Shown here piece after piece: positions 19,987 to 27,982 of a DNA stretch of 64,000 nt (positions within the stretch are counted from its first letter, which is position 1; each line of letters begins with the position of its first letter). Both the position numbers and the translations under genes were made by a program. The stretch comes from Glutamicibacter sp. JC586 (GTDB taxonomy: Bacteria; Actinomycetota; Actinomycetes; Actinomycetales; Micrococcaceae). The stretch lies in assembly GCF_009805585.1 (NCBI RefSeq), contig NZ_VHIN01000017.1, forward strand, positions 62,001 through 126,000. The letters are read 5' to 3'. A model generated the notes under the pieces. It was not told the origin of the DNA and did not search any database. It saw nothing but the letters and a program-made list of their open reading frames with translations.

Positions 19987-20016
19987 GTGGGCATCGTCCA
20001 TACGGATGATGCCCAC
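19987..20016 (-). terminator. Stem-loop downstream of yhhQ
   Basis: GTGGGCATCGTCC and GGATGATGCCCAC form a 13-base-pair stem with one G-U pair and a four-base loop, six bases after the yhhQ stop. The following minus-strand bases are A/T rich but not a clean T run, so partial read-through into the ABC genes is likely. Confidence 0.55.
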
Positions 20017-20022
20017 TAGTTG

Positions 20023-20733
20023 TTACTTTTCGCTGGCTGCTTGGATATAGCCTGGTTCGCGTTTCTTGAACCACTTGATCACCAAGGATGTCACCGGCAC
20101 AAGAATAATCTCGACCGCGGTCTTGTAGATAAATCCAACCACGACGTAGTTGATGAAGCTCGGTGCATCACTAATGCCAATCACCGGGGCTGCGATGGTG
20201 CAGAAGATGAGCGTATCGAGGAATTCACCGACGCCACTGGAGCCGATCAAACGCCCGATCAATCCACGTTCACCGGTGCGCTCCTTGAGCTTTACCAGCA
20301 CCCACGAGTTGGCAAACTGCCCTACCAAGAAACCGCAGGCGGAAGCGAGCACAATTTGCCAGATTGGGCCAAGGGTGCGTTCGAGCGCTTCTTGTCCGTC
20401 GTAAAAGTCGGCAGAAGGAAGATGGATCATGATCCAGAAGGAAACCACTGCAAAGAAGGCGAGCGCGAAGGTGAGAATGATTGAGCGTCGTGCAGCTTTC
20501 AGACCATAGACCTCTGAAATGACGTCACCGAGGATGTAGGCCAGCGGGAAGAGGAAGAATCCCCCATCGGTGATGATTGGCCCGAAGCTGACCCCCTTGG
20601 AAGCACCGATATTCGAGAGGATCACGATGGCACCCATCAAGGTGAGCACCGTAGAGAAGTAGGGTGAACCTGCCGAAGCGAAGATCGCCTTGTTGGTTCT
20701 AGTCAGGTTTTTGTCGGCGTTAATCTCGCCCAT
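20023..20733 (-). CDS. yhhQ: Queuosine precursor transporter, YhhQ (VUT) family
   Basis: A 236-residue inner-membrane protein with about six helices and the family blocks GGFFLFPLAYILGDVISEVY and ASACGFLVGQFANSW. YhhQ proteins import queuosine precursors (preQ0, preQ1 or queuine, depending on the organism). Proximity to tgt fits a salvage pathway in which the imported base is inserted into tRNA. The start is the ATG at 20733 (MGEINADKN). The gene faces tgt across the ABC pair. No queuosine-sensing riboswitch was seen in its leader. Confidence 0.85.
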   Translation of the reverse strand: MGEINADKNLTRTNKAIFASAGSPYFSTVLTLMGAIVILSNIGASKGVSFGPIITDGGFFLFPLAYILGDVISEVYGLKAARRSIILTFALAFFAVVSFWIMIHLPSADFYDGQEALERTLGPIWQIVLASACGFLVGQFANSWVLVKLKERTGERGLIGRLIGSSGVGEFLDTLIFCTIAAPVIGISDAPSFINYVVVGFIYKTAVEIILVPVTSLVIKWFKKREPGYIQAASEK

Positions 20734-21024
20734 GTAATTGTCCTTGTCAAAGTGGTTCGCCAGAACATCGCTTTATTGGCATGCCTCTACCCCGGCGTTA
20801 GAAAAGGAAGAAGATACCAGCGTGCAGCTCCGCTGTATTAGCACTTACCCACTAAGTATCCCACGCTGGCGCTCTTGCATTGATAATCAGTTTGCCTTGG
20901 AAGTTAGTTCCCAGATCGCCATATCTGAAAATTTTGCATCTCACTTGCAATTCTTCGAAACAGTAAATAGACGAATCTAATCTCAGCGTGACCACCCTCC
21001 CGCACATCCGCATGAATATTTTGG
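20734..21024. other. Gene-free stretch between yhhQ and the tetR operator
   Basis: About 290 bases. An 80-codon frame at 20738-20980 has no ribosome-binding site and an unnatural composition, and is not called. The region should contain the yhhQ promoter; no convincing -35/-10 pair was identified. Confidence 0.4.
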
Positions 21025-21046
21025 TTTTTTGAACGCGTTCAAAAAA
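21025..21046 (+). promoter_or_regulatory. Perfect palindrome, probable TetR operator
   Basis: Six T, then GAACGCGTTC, then six A form a 22-base perfect palindrome. It overlaps a likely -35 (TTGAAC at 21029) of a promoter whose -10 is TAGAAT at 21050-21055, just ahead of the TetR gene. This layout is that of an autorepressor operator. Confidence 0.75.
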
Positions 21047-21091
21047 TGATAGAATTTACTCTCATACGCTCACTTTGAAAGGCAGACGAAA

Positions 21092-21793
21092 ATCCAACCA
21101 CGCACCGAAAAAGGTCGTCTGACGCAGGCTAAGCTCTTGGCAACTGCGCTAGATTGTTTTGCCTCCGAGGGCTACCGAGCCTCCAGCATGCGAGTCATTG
21201 CTGCTAATGCCGGTGTGTCACTTTCGCATGCGTACTACTATTTCGAATCCAAAGAAGACATCGTCGCTCAACTACTGCTAAATCTTCGTCAGGAGCAACT
21301 ACAGCTCTGCCAAGATTTGCTGGATGAGGGCAATACTTTGGAATCAAATATCCGTATTGTTTTGGAAGCTGGCGTCCAGTGCCTTGCTCCGTATCACGAG
21401 TTCGGTCCGCCGTTCTTAAAAGTTCTCCTCTCCGGTGAGCACGCCAACGAAGAAGTGACCAGAATCGAATTGCTCATGTGGGAACTAGCTGTGGGCGGCG
21501 CACGCCCGTTACCTCCGCTGGGCATTCGACGAGATCTCCCCCGATTCCTGCTTCTTGTCGCTCGACAGATTTTCACTACTTGGGCCTTCGATCAGTCTTC
21601 ACAGCAACGTCGCTCGCACACGCTGATCAAGAATTTAGCCCCAGTCGTGGCCAAGTTCGCTGTACTGTGCAGACTGCCAGTAGTTCGCTCACTCTTCGAA
21701 GACATCTTGGCGCTCATGGATCCAAGAACCTCCGACATCGTTGAGCAAGATCGAGCACCACGGATGGCTCTGCGTAAGCCCAAAGCCTCATAA
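21092..21793 (+). CDS. TetR family transcriptional regulator, apparent AUC start
   Basis: About 233 residues. The N-terminus shows a complete TetR helix-turn-helix: the first helix LTQAKLLATALDCFASEG, then SSMRVIAANAGVSLSHAYYYF and ESKEDIVAQLL. The C-terminal ligand domain is unrecognised. The frame is open from a TAG at 21050 but contains no ATG, GTG or TTG before 21137, which would cut off half of the first helix. An ATC codon at 21092 has a good GAAAGG site nine bases upstream and begins XQPRTEKGRLTQAK, the expected N-terminus. I therefore place the start at this ATC. A mutation of ATG to ATC or a sequence error would look the same. A perfect operator palindrome lies just upstream. Confidence 0.75.
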   Translation: MQPRTEKGRLTQAKLLATALDCFASEGYRASSMRVIAANAGVSLSHAYYYFESKEDIVAQLLLNLRQEQLQLCQDLLDEGNTLESNIRIVLEAGVQCLAPYHEFGPPFLKVLLSGEHANEEVTRIELLMWELAVGGARPLPPLGIRRDLPRFLLLVARQIFTTWAFDQSSQQRRSHTLIKNLAPVVAKFAVLCRLPVVRSLFEDILALMDPRTSDIVEQDRAPRMALRKPKAS

Positions 21794-21918
21794 GATTTGG
21801 TCAGCGACGCCACCGGCGAGCAACCCAGAAACACAGTTGAGTATTGCCCGGATTTTAGGCGTAAAGTCAGTGATGCCGATAGGTAACCCCTAGCGATTCA
21901 AAAGGAGAACTCAGCACA

Positions 21919-22533
21919 ATGAGCGGAACTGCGCGAGCGCTGCCAGGTTGGGCCAGCGACTATGCCTTACTGCGAGATCGCATTGCGTCCTTCCCTAACC
22001 AACAGGAAATTCGTTCAGTGAATCAAAGCGGTGAGGACGTAGAAATCCTGCGCTACTGGCCCGATGAGTCATGGAGTGCTCCAGCCGACGCCCAACGTTT
22101 GATCTTCTTGGGGCCAGCCAGCAGTAGCGTGAGTGCAAAACTGGAAAACGACGGCTGGACTCAGACCGCCACCATGCACTTGTTGGCAGGCAAACCCGAT
22201 GATGTTGAGCAGGTCGTCCAATTGCCGGACACCTCTGGGCTTTTTGAAGCACCCATGGATAACTACGATGTAGTTGAGGTGACCGATTTCGACCGTCCGG
22301 TAGCACGAGGACGCATGCATTTTGGCGCAACCTACGGACTGCTCCACGATCCAGATCTGTTTTCTCCTAGTAATCCAGATGTTGCTCGCCGAGCAGTACT
22401 GGCCAACTTTGCGGGCTCTGCCTACAGCCATGGACTGCCCTGGCTACTCTTAGTAGCTACTGAAGAACATGCTGCGCAATTGCCAGCTGGTTGGTCCAAG
22501 GCGACCGAGCTGACTTTTTGGCAGCACAACTAA
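21919..22533 (+). CDS. Conserved hypothetical protein
   Basis: A 204-residue soluble protein I do not recognise with certainty. It has no signal peptide or membrane helix. The C-terminal half (RPVARGRMHFGATYGLLHDP, then VARRAVLANFAGSAYSHGLP and WLLLVATEEHAAQLPAGWSK) has the rhythm of a GNAT-like acetyltransferase domain, but the acetyl-CoA loop is not canonical. The start ATG at 21919 has AAAAGGAG upstream. It ends 35 bases before the pyridoxal kinase gene on the same strand, so the two are probably co-transcribed. Confidence 0.7.
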   Translation: MSGTARALPGWASDYALLRDRIASFPNQQEIRSVNQSGEDVEILRYWPDESWSAPADAQRLIFLGPASSSVSAKLENDGWTQTATMHLLAGKPDDVEQVVQLPDTSGLFEAPMDNYDVVEVTDFDRPVARGRMHFGATYGLLHDPDLFSPSNPDVARRAVLANFAGSAYSHGLPWLLLVATEEHAAQLPAGWSKATELTFWQHN

Positions 22534-22568
22534 TCAATTCCCAATCCGCACTACTTCCAATTGAGACT

Positions 22569-23390
22569 ATGACTAATACAAACACTGTTGCTCCAGCCAT
22601 AACCTTGACCATCGCAGGTTCAGAAGCCACCGGTGGTGCCGGTGCACAGGCTGACTTGAAGACGTTCCAGGAACTGGGCACCTACGGCATCGTAGCCCTG
22701 ACCTGCATCGTCTCCTTCGATCCAAAAGATTCTTGGAACCACCGCTTCGTACCAGTGGATCAGCAGGTCATCGCTGATCAGCTCGAAGCCATCCAAACGT
22801 GTTACGAAGACAAGCTGGGCACCGTCAAGCTTGGCATGATGGGTTCACCGGAAACCATCAACACCGTGGCCACCGCACTGAAGTCGCAGAAGTGGGACAA
22901 CGTACTGCTAGACCCAGTACTGATCTGCAAGGGACAAGAACCAGGTCACGCGCTAGACACCGATGAAGCGCTCAAGTCCGAACTACTTCCGCTGGCCACC
23001 TTCGTCACCCCAAATCACTTTGAAGCTGAGCAGCTCTCGGGCCTGAAGATCAACACTGAAGAGGATCTCATCGCGGCAGCGAAGAAGATCCATGAGGTCT
23101 CTGGAGCAGCAGTTCTAGCCAAGGGCGGCGTGCGTATCGCTGGCGAGGACGCAGTCGATGTCTTCTACGATGGCAGCACCCTAGAAGTACTGCGTGAAAA
23201 GAAGATCGGCGAAGTCGCTGTTTCTGGCGCCGGCTGTTCACTGGCTGCGGCAGTGACCGCGGAACTGGCCAAGGGTGCCACCGCCTTGGAAGCGGCTCGC
23301 ACCGCTAAGGCCTTTGTCACTGAAGGTATCCGTAACCGCGTTTCGGGCAATACCCCATTTGATGCCCTGTGGCAGGGTGGACGCCGCTAA
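22569..23390 (+). CDS. pdxK: Pyridoxine/pyridoxal kinase, PdxK (ThiD-like) type
   Basis: A 273-residue ribokinase-fold enzyme. The opening TIAGSEATGGAGAQADLKTF, the segment FDPKDSWNHRFVPVD, the block LDPVLICKGQE and the C-terminal SGAGCSLAAAVTAELAKGA match the Bacillus-type PdxK, a ThiD relative that phosphorylates B6 vitamers rather than thiamine pyrimidine. The WNH segment and the GAGC anion-hole cysteine distinguish it from ThiD by eye. The start is the ATG at 22569 (MTNTNT). The frame extends back to 22491 into the upstream gene and is rejected there. A terminator hairpin follows. Confidence 0.82.
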   Translation: MTNTNTVAPAITLTIAGSEATGGAGAQADLKTFQELGTYGIVALTCIVSFDPKDSWNHRFVPVDQQVIADQLEAIQTCYEDKLGTVKLGMMGSPETINTVATALKSQKWDNVLLDPVLICKGQEPGHALDTDEALKSELLPLATFVTPNHFEAEQLSGLKINTEEDLIAAAKKIHEVSGAAVLAKGGVRIAGEDAVDVFYDGSTLEVLREKKIGEVAVSGAGCSLAAAVTAELAKGATALEAARTAKAFVTEGIRNRVSGNTPFDALWQGGRR

Positions 23391-23419
23391 ACACTGGGGT
23401 CAATCAGTAAACTAACTTA

Positions 23420-23455
23420 GGATCGGTCGCATTCTGCCATGGATGCGACCGATCC
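23420..23455 (+). terminator. Stem-loop after pdxK
   Basis: A 13-base-pair perfect stem, GGATCGGTCGCAT with ATGCGACCGATCC, has a ten-base loop and lies 29 bases after the pdxK stop. The following bases CATGTTTAAG form only a weak T tract. Confidence 0.6.
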
Positions 23456-23761
23456 CATGTTTAAGCGTGATCATGCTCATTGGCAACATTCGATCACTCT
23501 TGCTACGGTAGTTTTTGTACAAATATTTCGACGCGTGACGATTCACGGGAAAGGGCGGTCGGCTATGCAAGCCACTTTGACGCTGAACCCGTTCGCCTGC
23601 GCGTCGAACGGGATTAGCCACTAAGTTTTCACCTGTTGCTCTACGCTTCAGTCACTTTTTGCGCACCCATTTCTTACCTTTCGTTGCAGGCCTCAGTTTG
23701 AATTTTTGACTATTAGTATCGCGCGCCCATTTTCAGTGCGCGAACTCATTTGAGGATTATC
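23456..23761. other. Leader of the FBP gene with an inverted repeat
   Basis: About 300 bases without a credible gene; a 61-codon frame at 23439-23624 overlaps the pdxK terminator and is not called. Close to the FBP start, TCGCGC (23719) and GCGCGA (ending 23743) form an inverted repeat that could fold in the mRNA leader. Promoter elements are ambiguous. Confidence 0.4.
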
Positions 23762-24250
23762 ATGCAGCCCTTGACCGAAAAAACCATTCGTTCATCGTTC
23801 GTCAACGCCAGCCGTCAAGAAGCTAAAAAGCTGACGCTACCGGAGAACTTCGCGACCTTAGACTGGGACTCCATCGAGTACCTCGGTTGGCGCGATCCGA
23901 AGATACAGCAGCGCGGTTACCTGTTCCATACCGATGAAACCGGCACTACCCGTGGCATCTTGCTACGTCCCTCCGATGGCGGACGCAAACCAAATAACGT
24001 AACCATGTGTGAAATGTGCCGAGACGTCAACATTCCAGCCGCCGTGGGCATGTGGACCACCCGCAAGGCCGGTCAGGCAGGCCGCGACGGCGACACCCTA
24101 GGCACGTTAATTTGCTTGAACTTCGAGTGCTCACGCAATGTACGCATTCCACCTCCAAAGAATCCGATTTACCCGGATCCGATGGTTGTTGTGGCCGAGC
24201 GTATCGAGCTGCTCGACGAACGAGTACACAGCTTCTTGAACCGCCTCTAA
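23762..24250 (+). CDS. FBP domain (EF-G-binding, FusB-like) zinc protein
   Basis: A protein of about 162 residues. The C-terminal half has a treble-clef zinc finger: MCEMC, then CLNFEC. This matches the FBP/FusB C-terminal domain, which in FusB-type proteins binds elongation factor G on the ribosome and in staphylococci gives fusidic acid resistance. The N-terminal helical part (PLTEKTIRSSFVNASRQEAK) also fits actinobacterial members. The start is the ATG at 23762 (MQPLTEK); an in-frame upstream start at 23750 is possible. It is a single gene with a strong long-range hairpin after the stop codon. The role in this organism is inferred, not shown. Confidence 0.8.
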   Translation: MQPLTEKTIRSSFVNASRQEAKKLTLPENFATLDWDSIEYLGWRDPKIQQRGYLFHTDETGTTRGILLRPSDGGRKPNNVTMCEMCRDVNIPAAVGMWTTRKAGQAGRDGDTLGTLICLNFECSRNVRIPPPKNPIYPDPMVVVAERIELLDERVHSFLNRL

Positions 24251-24284
24251 AGCACGACTAACGGCCCAACGGTCGGCAAGATGC

Positions 24285-24375
24285 CCCGCCCAGGGTTAGC
24301 GAACTACTGAGTAACAAAGCATCGAATTTTTCTAAAAAATCTTTGCACTCTCTCGCTAACGCTGGGCGGGTTTTT
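24285..24375 (+). terminator. Long-stem terminator-like structure after the FBP gene
   Basis: CCCGCCCAGGGTTAGCGA (24285-24302) pairs with TCGCTAACGCTGGGCGGG (24353-24370), 18 base pairs with one mismatch, followed by TTTTT. The loop is about 50 bases and contains a second small A/T-rich foldback. Normal terminator loops are 3-10 bases, so a structured small RNA 3' end is an alternative. Confidence 0.6.
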
Positions 24376-24453
24376 CGCAGTGGTGCGCGGATTTTATTGT
24401 GAAAACCCCACACAAGCTAAAAAGCCGTTTACAGAAAATTATTCAACAACCCC

Positions 24454-24481
24454 TTGATATATGCTGTGGGTCACTTAGGAT
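24454..24481 (+). promoter_or_regulatory. Probable sigma-70-type promoter of the subtilase gene
   Basis: TTGATA at 24454-24459 and TAGGAT at 24476-24481 are separated by 16 bases. The transcript would start near 24488, leaving a leader of about 120 bases that contains an imperfect inverted repeat around AGGCCT (near 24492 and 24512). Confidence 0.5.
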
Positions 24482-24608
24482 TCCTAGCTATAGGCCTTCG
24501 TACCAGCGGACGTAGGCCTCGGACGATCATCAAGGCTCGCACCGCTTTGCCATTTTCGCCCGCCCGGTGACGGGAGCATTACCGCTACCCAGCCCAGCTA
24601 GGAGAATC

Positions 24609-27600
24609 ATGGTCACTCGGCGCACGCAACGAGTGCCGCGTCTGATCTTGGGGTCAGCCACTGCACTCGCAATGGCTGTCACCTTGTCAGGACCGGCAAG
24701 TGCAGCAGGTATTCCTCAACCAGCAGATGGCGAGCAAGCCTTCTCACTACCTATTAGCGACACTCAGGCGCTATCAAAGCTAAAGGTCGCAGGGCCATTA
24801 GCTAAGGCCTCCGGCAAGGTTTCGGTCTTTGTTCAGCTCAAAGGTGACGGAGCATTTGAAACCGTCAAGAAGTCCGGAAAGAAAAAGGACGCAGCCAAGG
24901 TCAAGAAGATGAATAAGGACGTGAAGGCTAAGGGCAAACAACTTGCCGCCGAGTCTCAGTCCTCAATCATCTACACCACCCACAACGCATTGCAGGGTGT
25001 GGCACTGACCGGCGACGCAGATGATTTGCGAAAGCTCGCCGAGCGCAGTGACGTAGCAAAGATCAGCTCCATTGTTCCCAAGAAGACTTCCAACCGATCT
25101 TCGGTTGTTGACACCGGTGCCCTGGAATCATGGAAGTCTCTGGACAAGACCGGCAAGGGCGTGAAGGTTGCGGTATTGGATACCGGCGTTGATTACACCC
25201 ACGCTAGCTTCGGTGGACCTGGCACCCTAGAAGCCTACAAAGAAGCCCAAGCATCCACCGAACTTCCATCGGCAGAATCCAAACTGCGTGACGGCAACAA
25301 GTTCATCGGTGGCTGGGACCTGGTCGGCGATGACTACAATGCCAATGACGAAGATGATACCTACCAGCCGATCCCGCACCCAGATCCGAACCCATTGGAC
25401 TGTGAAGCAGCAGGACACGGTTCTCACGTTGCCGGCACCACCGCTGGTTATGGTGTGAATGCCGATGGCTCCACCTTCAAGGGAAAATACTCGGATCTTG
25501 ATGCCAAGGCTTTGGCAGAAATGAAGGTTGGCCCTGGTTCTGCACCAGAAGCACAGCTGATCGGCATTCGCGTCTTCGGCTGTGGTGGCTCTTCCTCCGT
25601 GGTGGGCCAGGCTCTTGACTACGTCTTGGACCCTAACGGCGACGGTGATTTCTCCGACCGCGCCAACGTCGTGAACATGTCTCTGGGTTCAGATCACTCC
25701 CCTACCGAGGATCCTGAAAACGACATCGTTGATGAACTGACCAAAGCGGGCATTCTCTCGGTGGTTGCTTCGGGCAACGCAGGCGATGTCACCGACGTGG
25801 GCGGTTCTCCAGGTAACTCCCGCTCCTCGCTGACTGTCGCTAACTCGGTTGGCTCGCATGTCACCTTGGACAAGATCCAGGTTGATGCTCCGAGCGATCT
25901 CGCCGGTGCTGCATCGGGTCAGTACTCCTCAAACTTCAACTACACCAAGGCCGACGCTGCTGCGCTGACTGGTGAAGTCGTGGTAGCTCCAGCTGGCAAC
26001 GAATACGGTTGTGAGCCATTCGAAGCAGGTTCTTTGGAGGGCAAGTGGGTTTGGCTTAAATGGAGCGAGAACGGCGAATTCCCTTGTGGATCCGGCGCTC
26101 GTTTCAACAATGCTGAAGCCGCCGGTGCCACCGGAGTGCTCTTGGATTCCGAGGCTAACCTCTTCGATGCTGGTATCGCCGGCAACGCAACGATCCCAGG
26201 TGCTCAGTTCACCTTGGATCAGTCCACTAAGCTACGTCCAGCTGCGCAGGCCGGTACGTTGAAGGTCACCCTGTCCCCCGATTTTGTTGGAGCTTCCTCC
26301 AGCGAATCGGGCGCGGGTGACACCCTGAACTCTTCCTCATCGCGTGGCGTTCACGGCTCCAATGGCGTAGTGAAGCCAGATGTGGCCGCGCCAGGTACAC
26401 AAATTGGTTCAGTTGGCGTGGGCACCGGTACCGGTACCGCGGTCATGTCCGGTACCTCCATGGCTACTCCACTGGTTGCCGGTATCGCAGCCCTCGTTCT
26501 TGAAGGCAGCGACTACACCCCTTACCAAGCCAAATCAGTCATCATGAATACCGCTGCTACCGACATCAAGGCTGCCAATGGCAAGGCTTACGGGCCAAAC
26601 CGCGTGGGTTCCGGCCGGGTGATGGCTGATGCAGCCATCGAAACTCCAGCCTTCGCCTACGATTCGCAGGCACCTGATCTGACCAGCGTAGTCTTCGGAG
26701 TTATTGAGCTCGACGGCAAAAAAGGCTACACCGCCAAGCGCAAGATCACCGTACAAAACACCAGTGACAAGGCACAGACCTACAAAGCTAACTACGTTGC
26801 GGCCACCGAAATCCCTGGAGCAAGCTACTCATTGGATCGCAAGAGCGTCACCGTTGCGGCCGGCGGCACCGCTGAGCTGACCGTCACTTTGAAGGTTGAT
26901 CCCAAGAAGTGGGCTAAGACCATTGACCCAACCATGGAAACCACACAGTCGGGTCTGGCTCGCGCTTGGGTTGCCGATACTACTGGTCGCGTTGAACTGA
27001 CTAGCTCCACGGCGCCCACGCTGCGTATTCCCGTTCAGGCAGCTCCTAAGCTGACTTCGGATATGACCGGTAAGGTCAAGAAGCTGAAGAAGGGGTCAAA
27101 CACCACGACCCTAGATCTGAAAGGTAAGCACATCACCGCTGGTGAAGGTGCTACCGAGGTCACTTCGTTGCTCGGCGCCTTTGAATTGGGTGCTTCCAGC
27201 GGACGCGGCGATGCATCGCTGGATGCCATTCCAGCTGCTCGGTCCATGGATCTGCAGTACGTTGGTGCATCGAGCACCGCGCCACGCACCGGTATCGCCG
27301 ATGGTCAGCTGAACATCGGTATCTCTACTTGGGAGAACTGGGCTCACCTAGCCGGTGGCACTGAGTTGGATGTAGAGATCGATACCAATTCTGATGGCAA
27401 GGCCGACTTCGTCACCTTCACTACCGTAATCGACGAGCTGGATCTTGATCTGGCTGCTACCTACGATCTGAACACCGGCAAGCAGGTTGATCTTCAGCCA
27501 GTGAACGGTGCACTCGGAGATGTTGATACCAATACCTACGACACCAATACGGCGATCCTGCCAGTTTCTCTCTCGGCTCTTGGCCTAGGCGAGGACGCTG

Positions 27601-27896
27601 CGGATATCTCTTACCGCGTCTTTGGTTACTCCTGGTACAACACCGACGAGGGCGGCTCGATGGTTCCGGTAGATCAGACCGATTGGATCAACTTCAACGT
27701 GGCAACACCACAGGTTGATTTTGGTGCAGAGGGTTCACTGTTCACCGATCTGAAGGGCAACAAGATTCCAGTCACCGTTGCAGATAGCGCCAAAGACTCC
27801 AAGGCTCTACTGCTCCACCTGCACAATGCGGATTCCAAGCGTGCACAGGTACTAGATGTTGTGTCCGGTAAAAACGGAAAGCCGAAGAGTAAGTAG
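24609..27896 (+). CDS. Secreted S8 (subtilisin-like) serine protease with PA insert
   Basis: About 1095 residues. An arginine-rich n-region, a hydrophobic core and the cleavage motif GPASA give a Sec signal peptide of about 32 residues. An I9-like propeptide follows (FVQLKG... ALQGVALTGD). The catalytic triad is D191 (VAVLDTGVDYTH), H270 (GHGSHVAGTTAG) and S617 (SGTSMATPLVAG). A protease-associated (PA) domain is inserted between H and S (roughly residues 450-560). A long beta-rich C-terminal region follows the catalytic domain, with no LPXTG anchor. The start is the ATG at 24609 with GGAGAATC upstream. A strong terminator follows. It is probably an extracellular broad-specificity protease. 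Confidence 0.92.
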   Translation: MVTRRTQRVPRLILGSATALAMAVTLSGPASAAGIPQPADGEQAFSLPISDTQALSKLKVAGPLAKASGKVSVFVQLKGDGAFETVKKSGKKKDAAKVKKMNKDVKAKGKQLAAESQSSIIYTTHNALQGVALTGDADDLRKLAERSDVAKISSIVPKKTSNRSSVVDTGALESWKSLDKTGKGVKVAVLDTGVDYTHASFGGPGTLEAYKEAQASTELPSAESKLRDGNKFIGGWDLVGDDYNANDEDDTYQPIPHPDPNPLDCEAAGHGSHVAGTTAGYGVNADGSTFKGKYSDLDAKALAEMKVGPGSAPEAQLIGIRVFGCGGSSSVVGQALDYVLDPNGDGDFSDRANVVNMSLGSDHSPTEDPENDIVDELTKAGILSVVASGNAGDVTDVGGSPGNSRSSLTVANSVGSHVTLDKIQVDAPSDLAGAASGQYSSNFNYTKADAAALTGEVVVAPAGNEYGCEPFEAGSLEGKWVWLKWSENGEFPCGSGARFNNAEAAGATGVLLDSEANLFDAGIAGNATIPGAQFTLDQSTKLRPAAQAGTLKVTLSPDFVGASSSESGAGDTLNSSSSRGVHGSNGVVKPDVAAPGTQIGSVGVGTGTGTAVMSGTSMATPLVAGIAALVLEGSDYTPYQAKSVIMNTAATDIKAANGKAYGPNRVGSGRVMADAAIETPAFAYDSQAPDLTSVVFGVIELDGKKGYTAKRKITVQNTSDKAQTYKANYVAATEIPGASYSLDRKSVTVAAGGTAELTVTLKVDPKKWAKTIDPTMETTQSGLARAWVADTTGRVELTSSTAPTLRIPVQAAPKLTSDMTGKVKKLKKGSNTTTLDLKGKHITAGEGATEVTSLLGAFELGASSGRGDASLDAIPAARSMDLQYVGASSTAPRTGIADGQLNIGISTWENWAHLAGGTELDVEIDTNSDGKADFVTFTTVIDELDLDLAATYDLNTGKQVDLQPVNGALGDVDTNTYDTNTAILPVSLSALGLGEDAADISYRVFGYSWYNTDEGGSMVPVDQTDWINFNVATPQVDFGAEGSLFTDLKGNKIPVTVADSAKDSKALLLHLHNADSKRAQVLDVVSGKNGKPKSK

Positions 27897-27917
27897 TCTC
27901 TAGCTTTTTCGAGACCA

Positions 27918-27963
27918 GGCCCCGGATTCTTCCTAGCGAGTAGGAAGAATCCGGGGCCTTTTT
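27918..27963 (+). terminator. Intrinsic terminator of the subtilase gene
   Basis: An 18-base-pair perfect stem, GGCCCCGGATTCTTCCTA and its complement, has a five-base loop and is followed by TTTTTA. It lies 21 bases after the stop codon. Confidence 0.92.
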
Positions 27964-27982
27964 ATGCCTTGGGTCGGTGACC

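Noticed and set aside
20734-20780. preQ1 or other riboswitch in the yhhQ leader
   Set aside because: The short leader lacks the conserved stem and A-rich tail of preQ1 riboswitches.
20738-20980. 80-codon frame between yhhQ and tetR
   Set aside because: No ribosome-binding site and improbable composition.
23439-23624. 61-codon frame after pdxK
   Set aside because: Begins inside the terminator hairpin of pdxK and lacks coding features.
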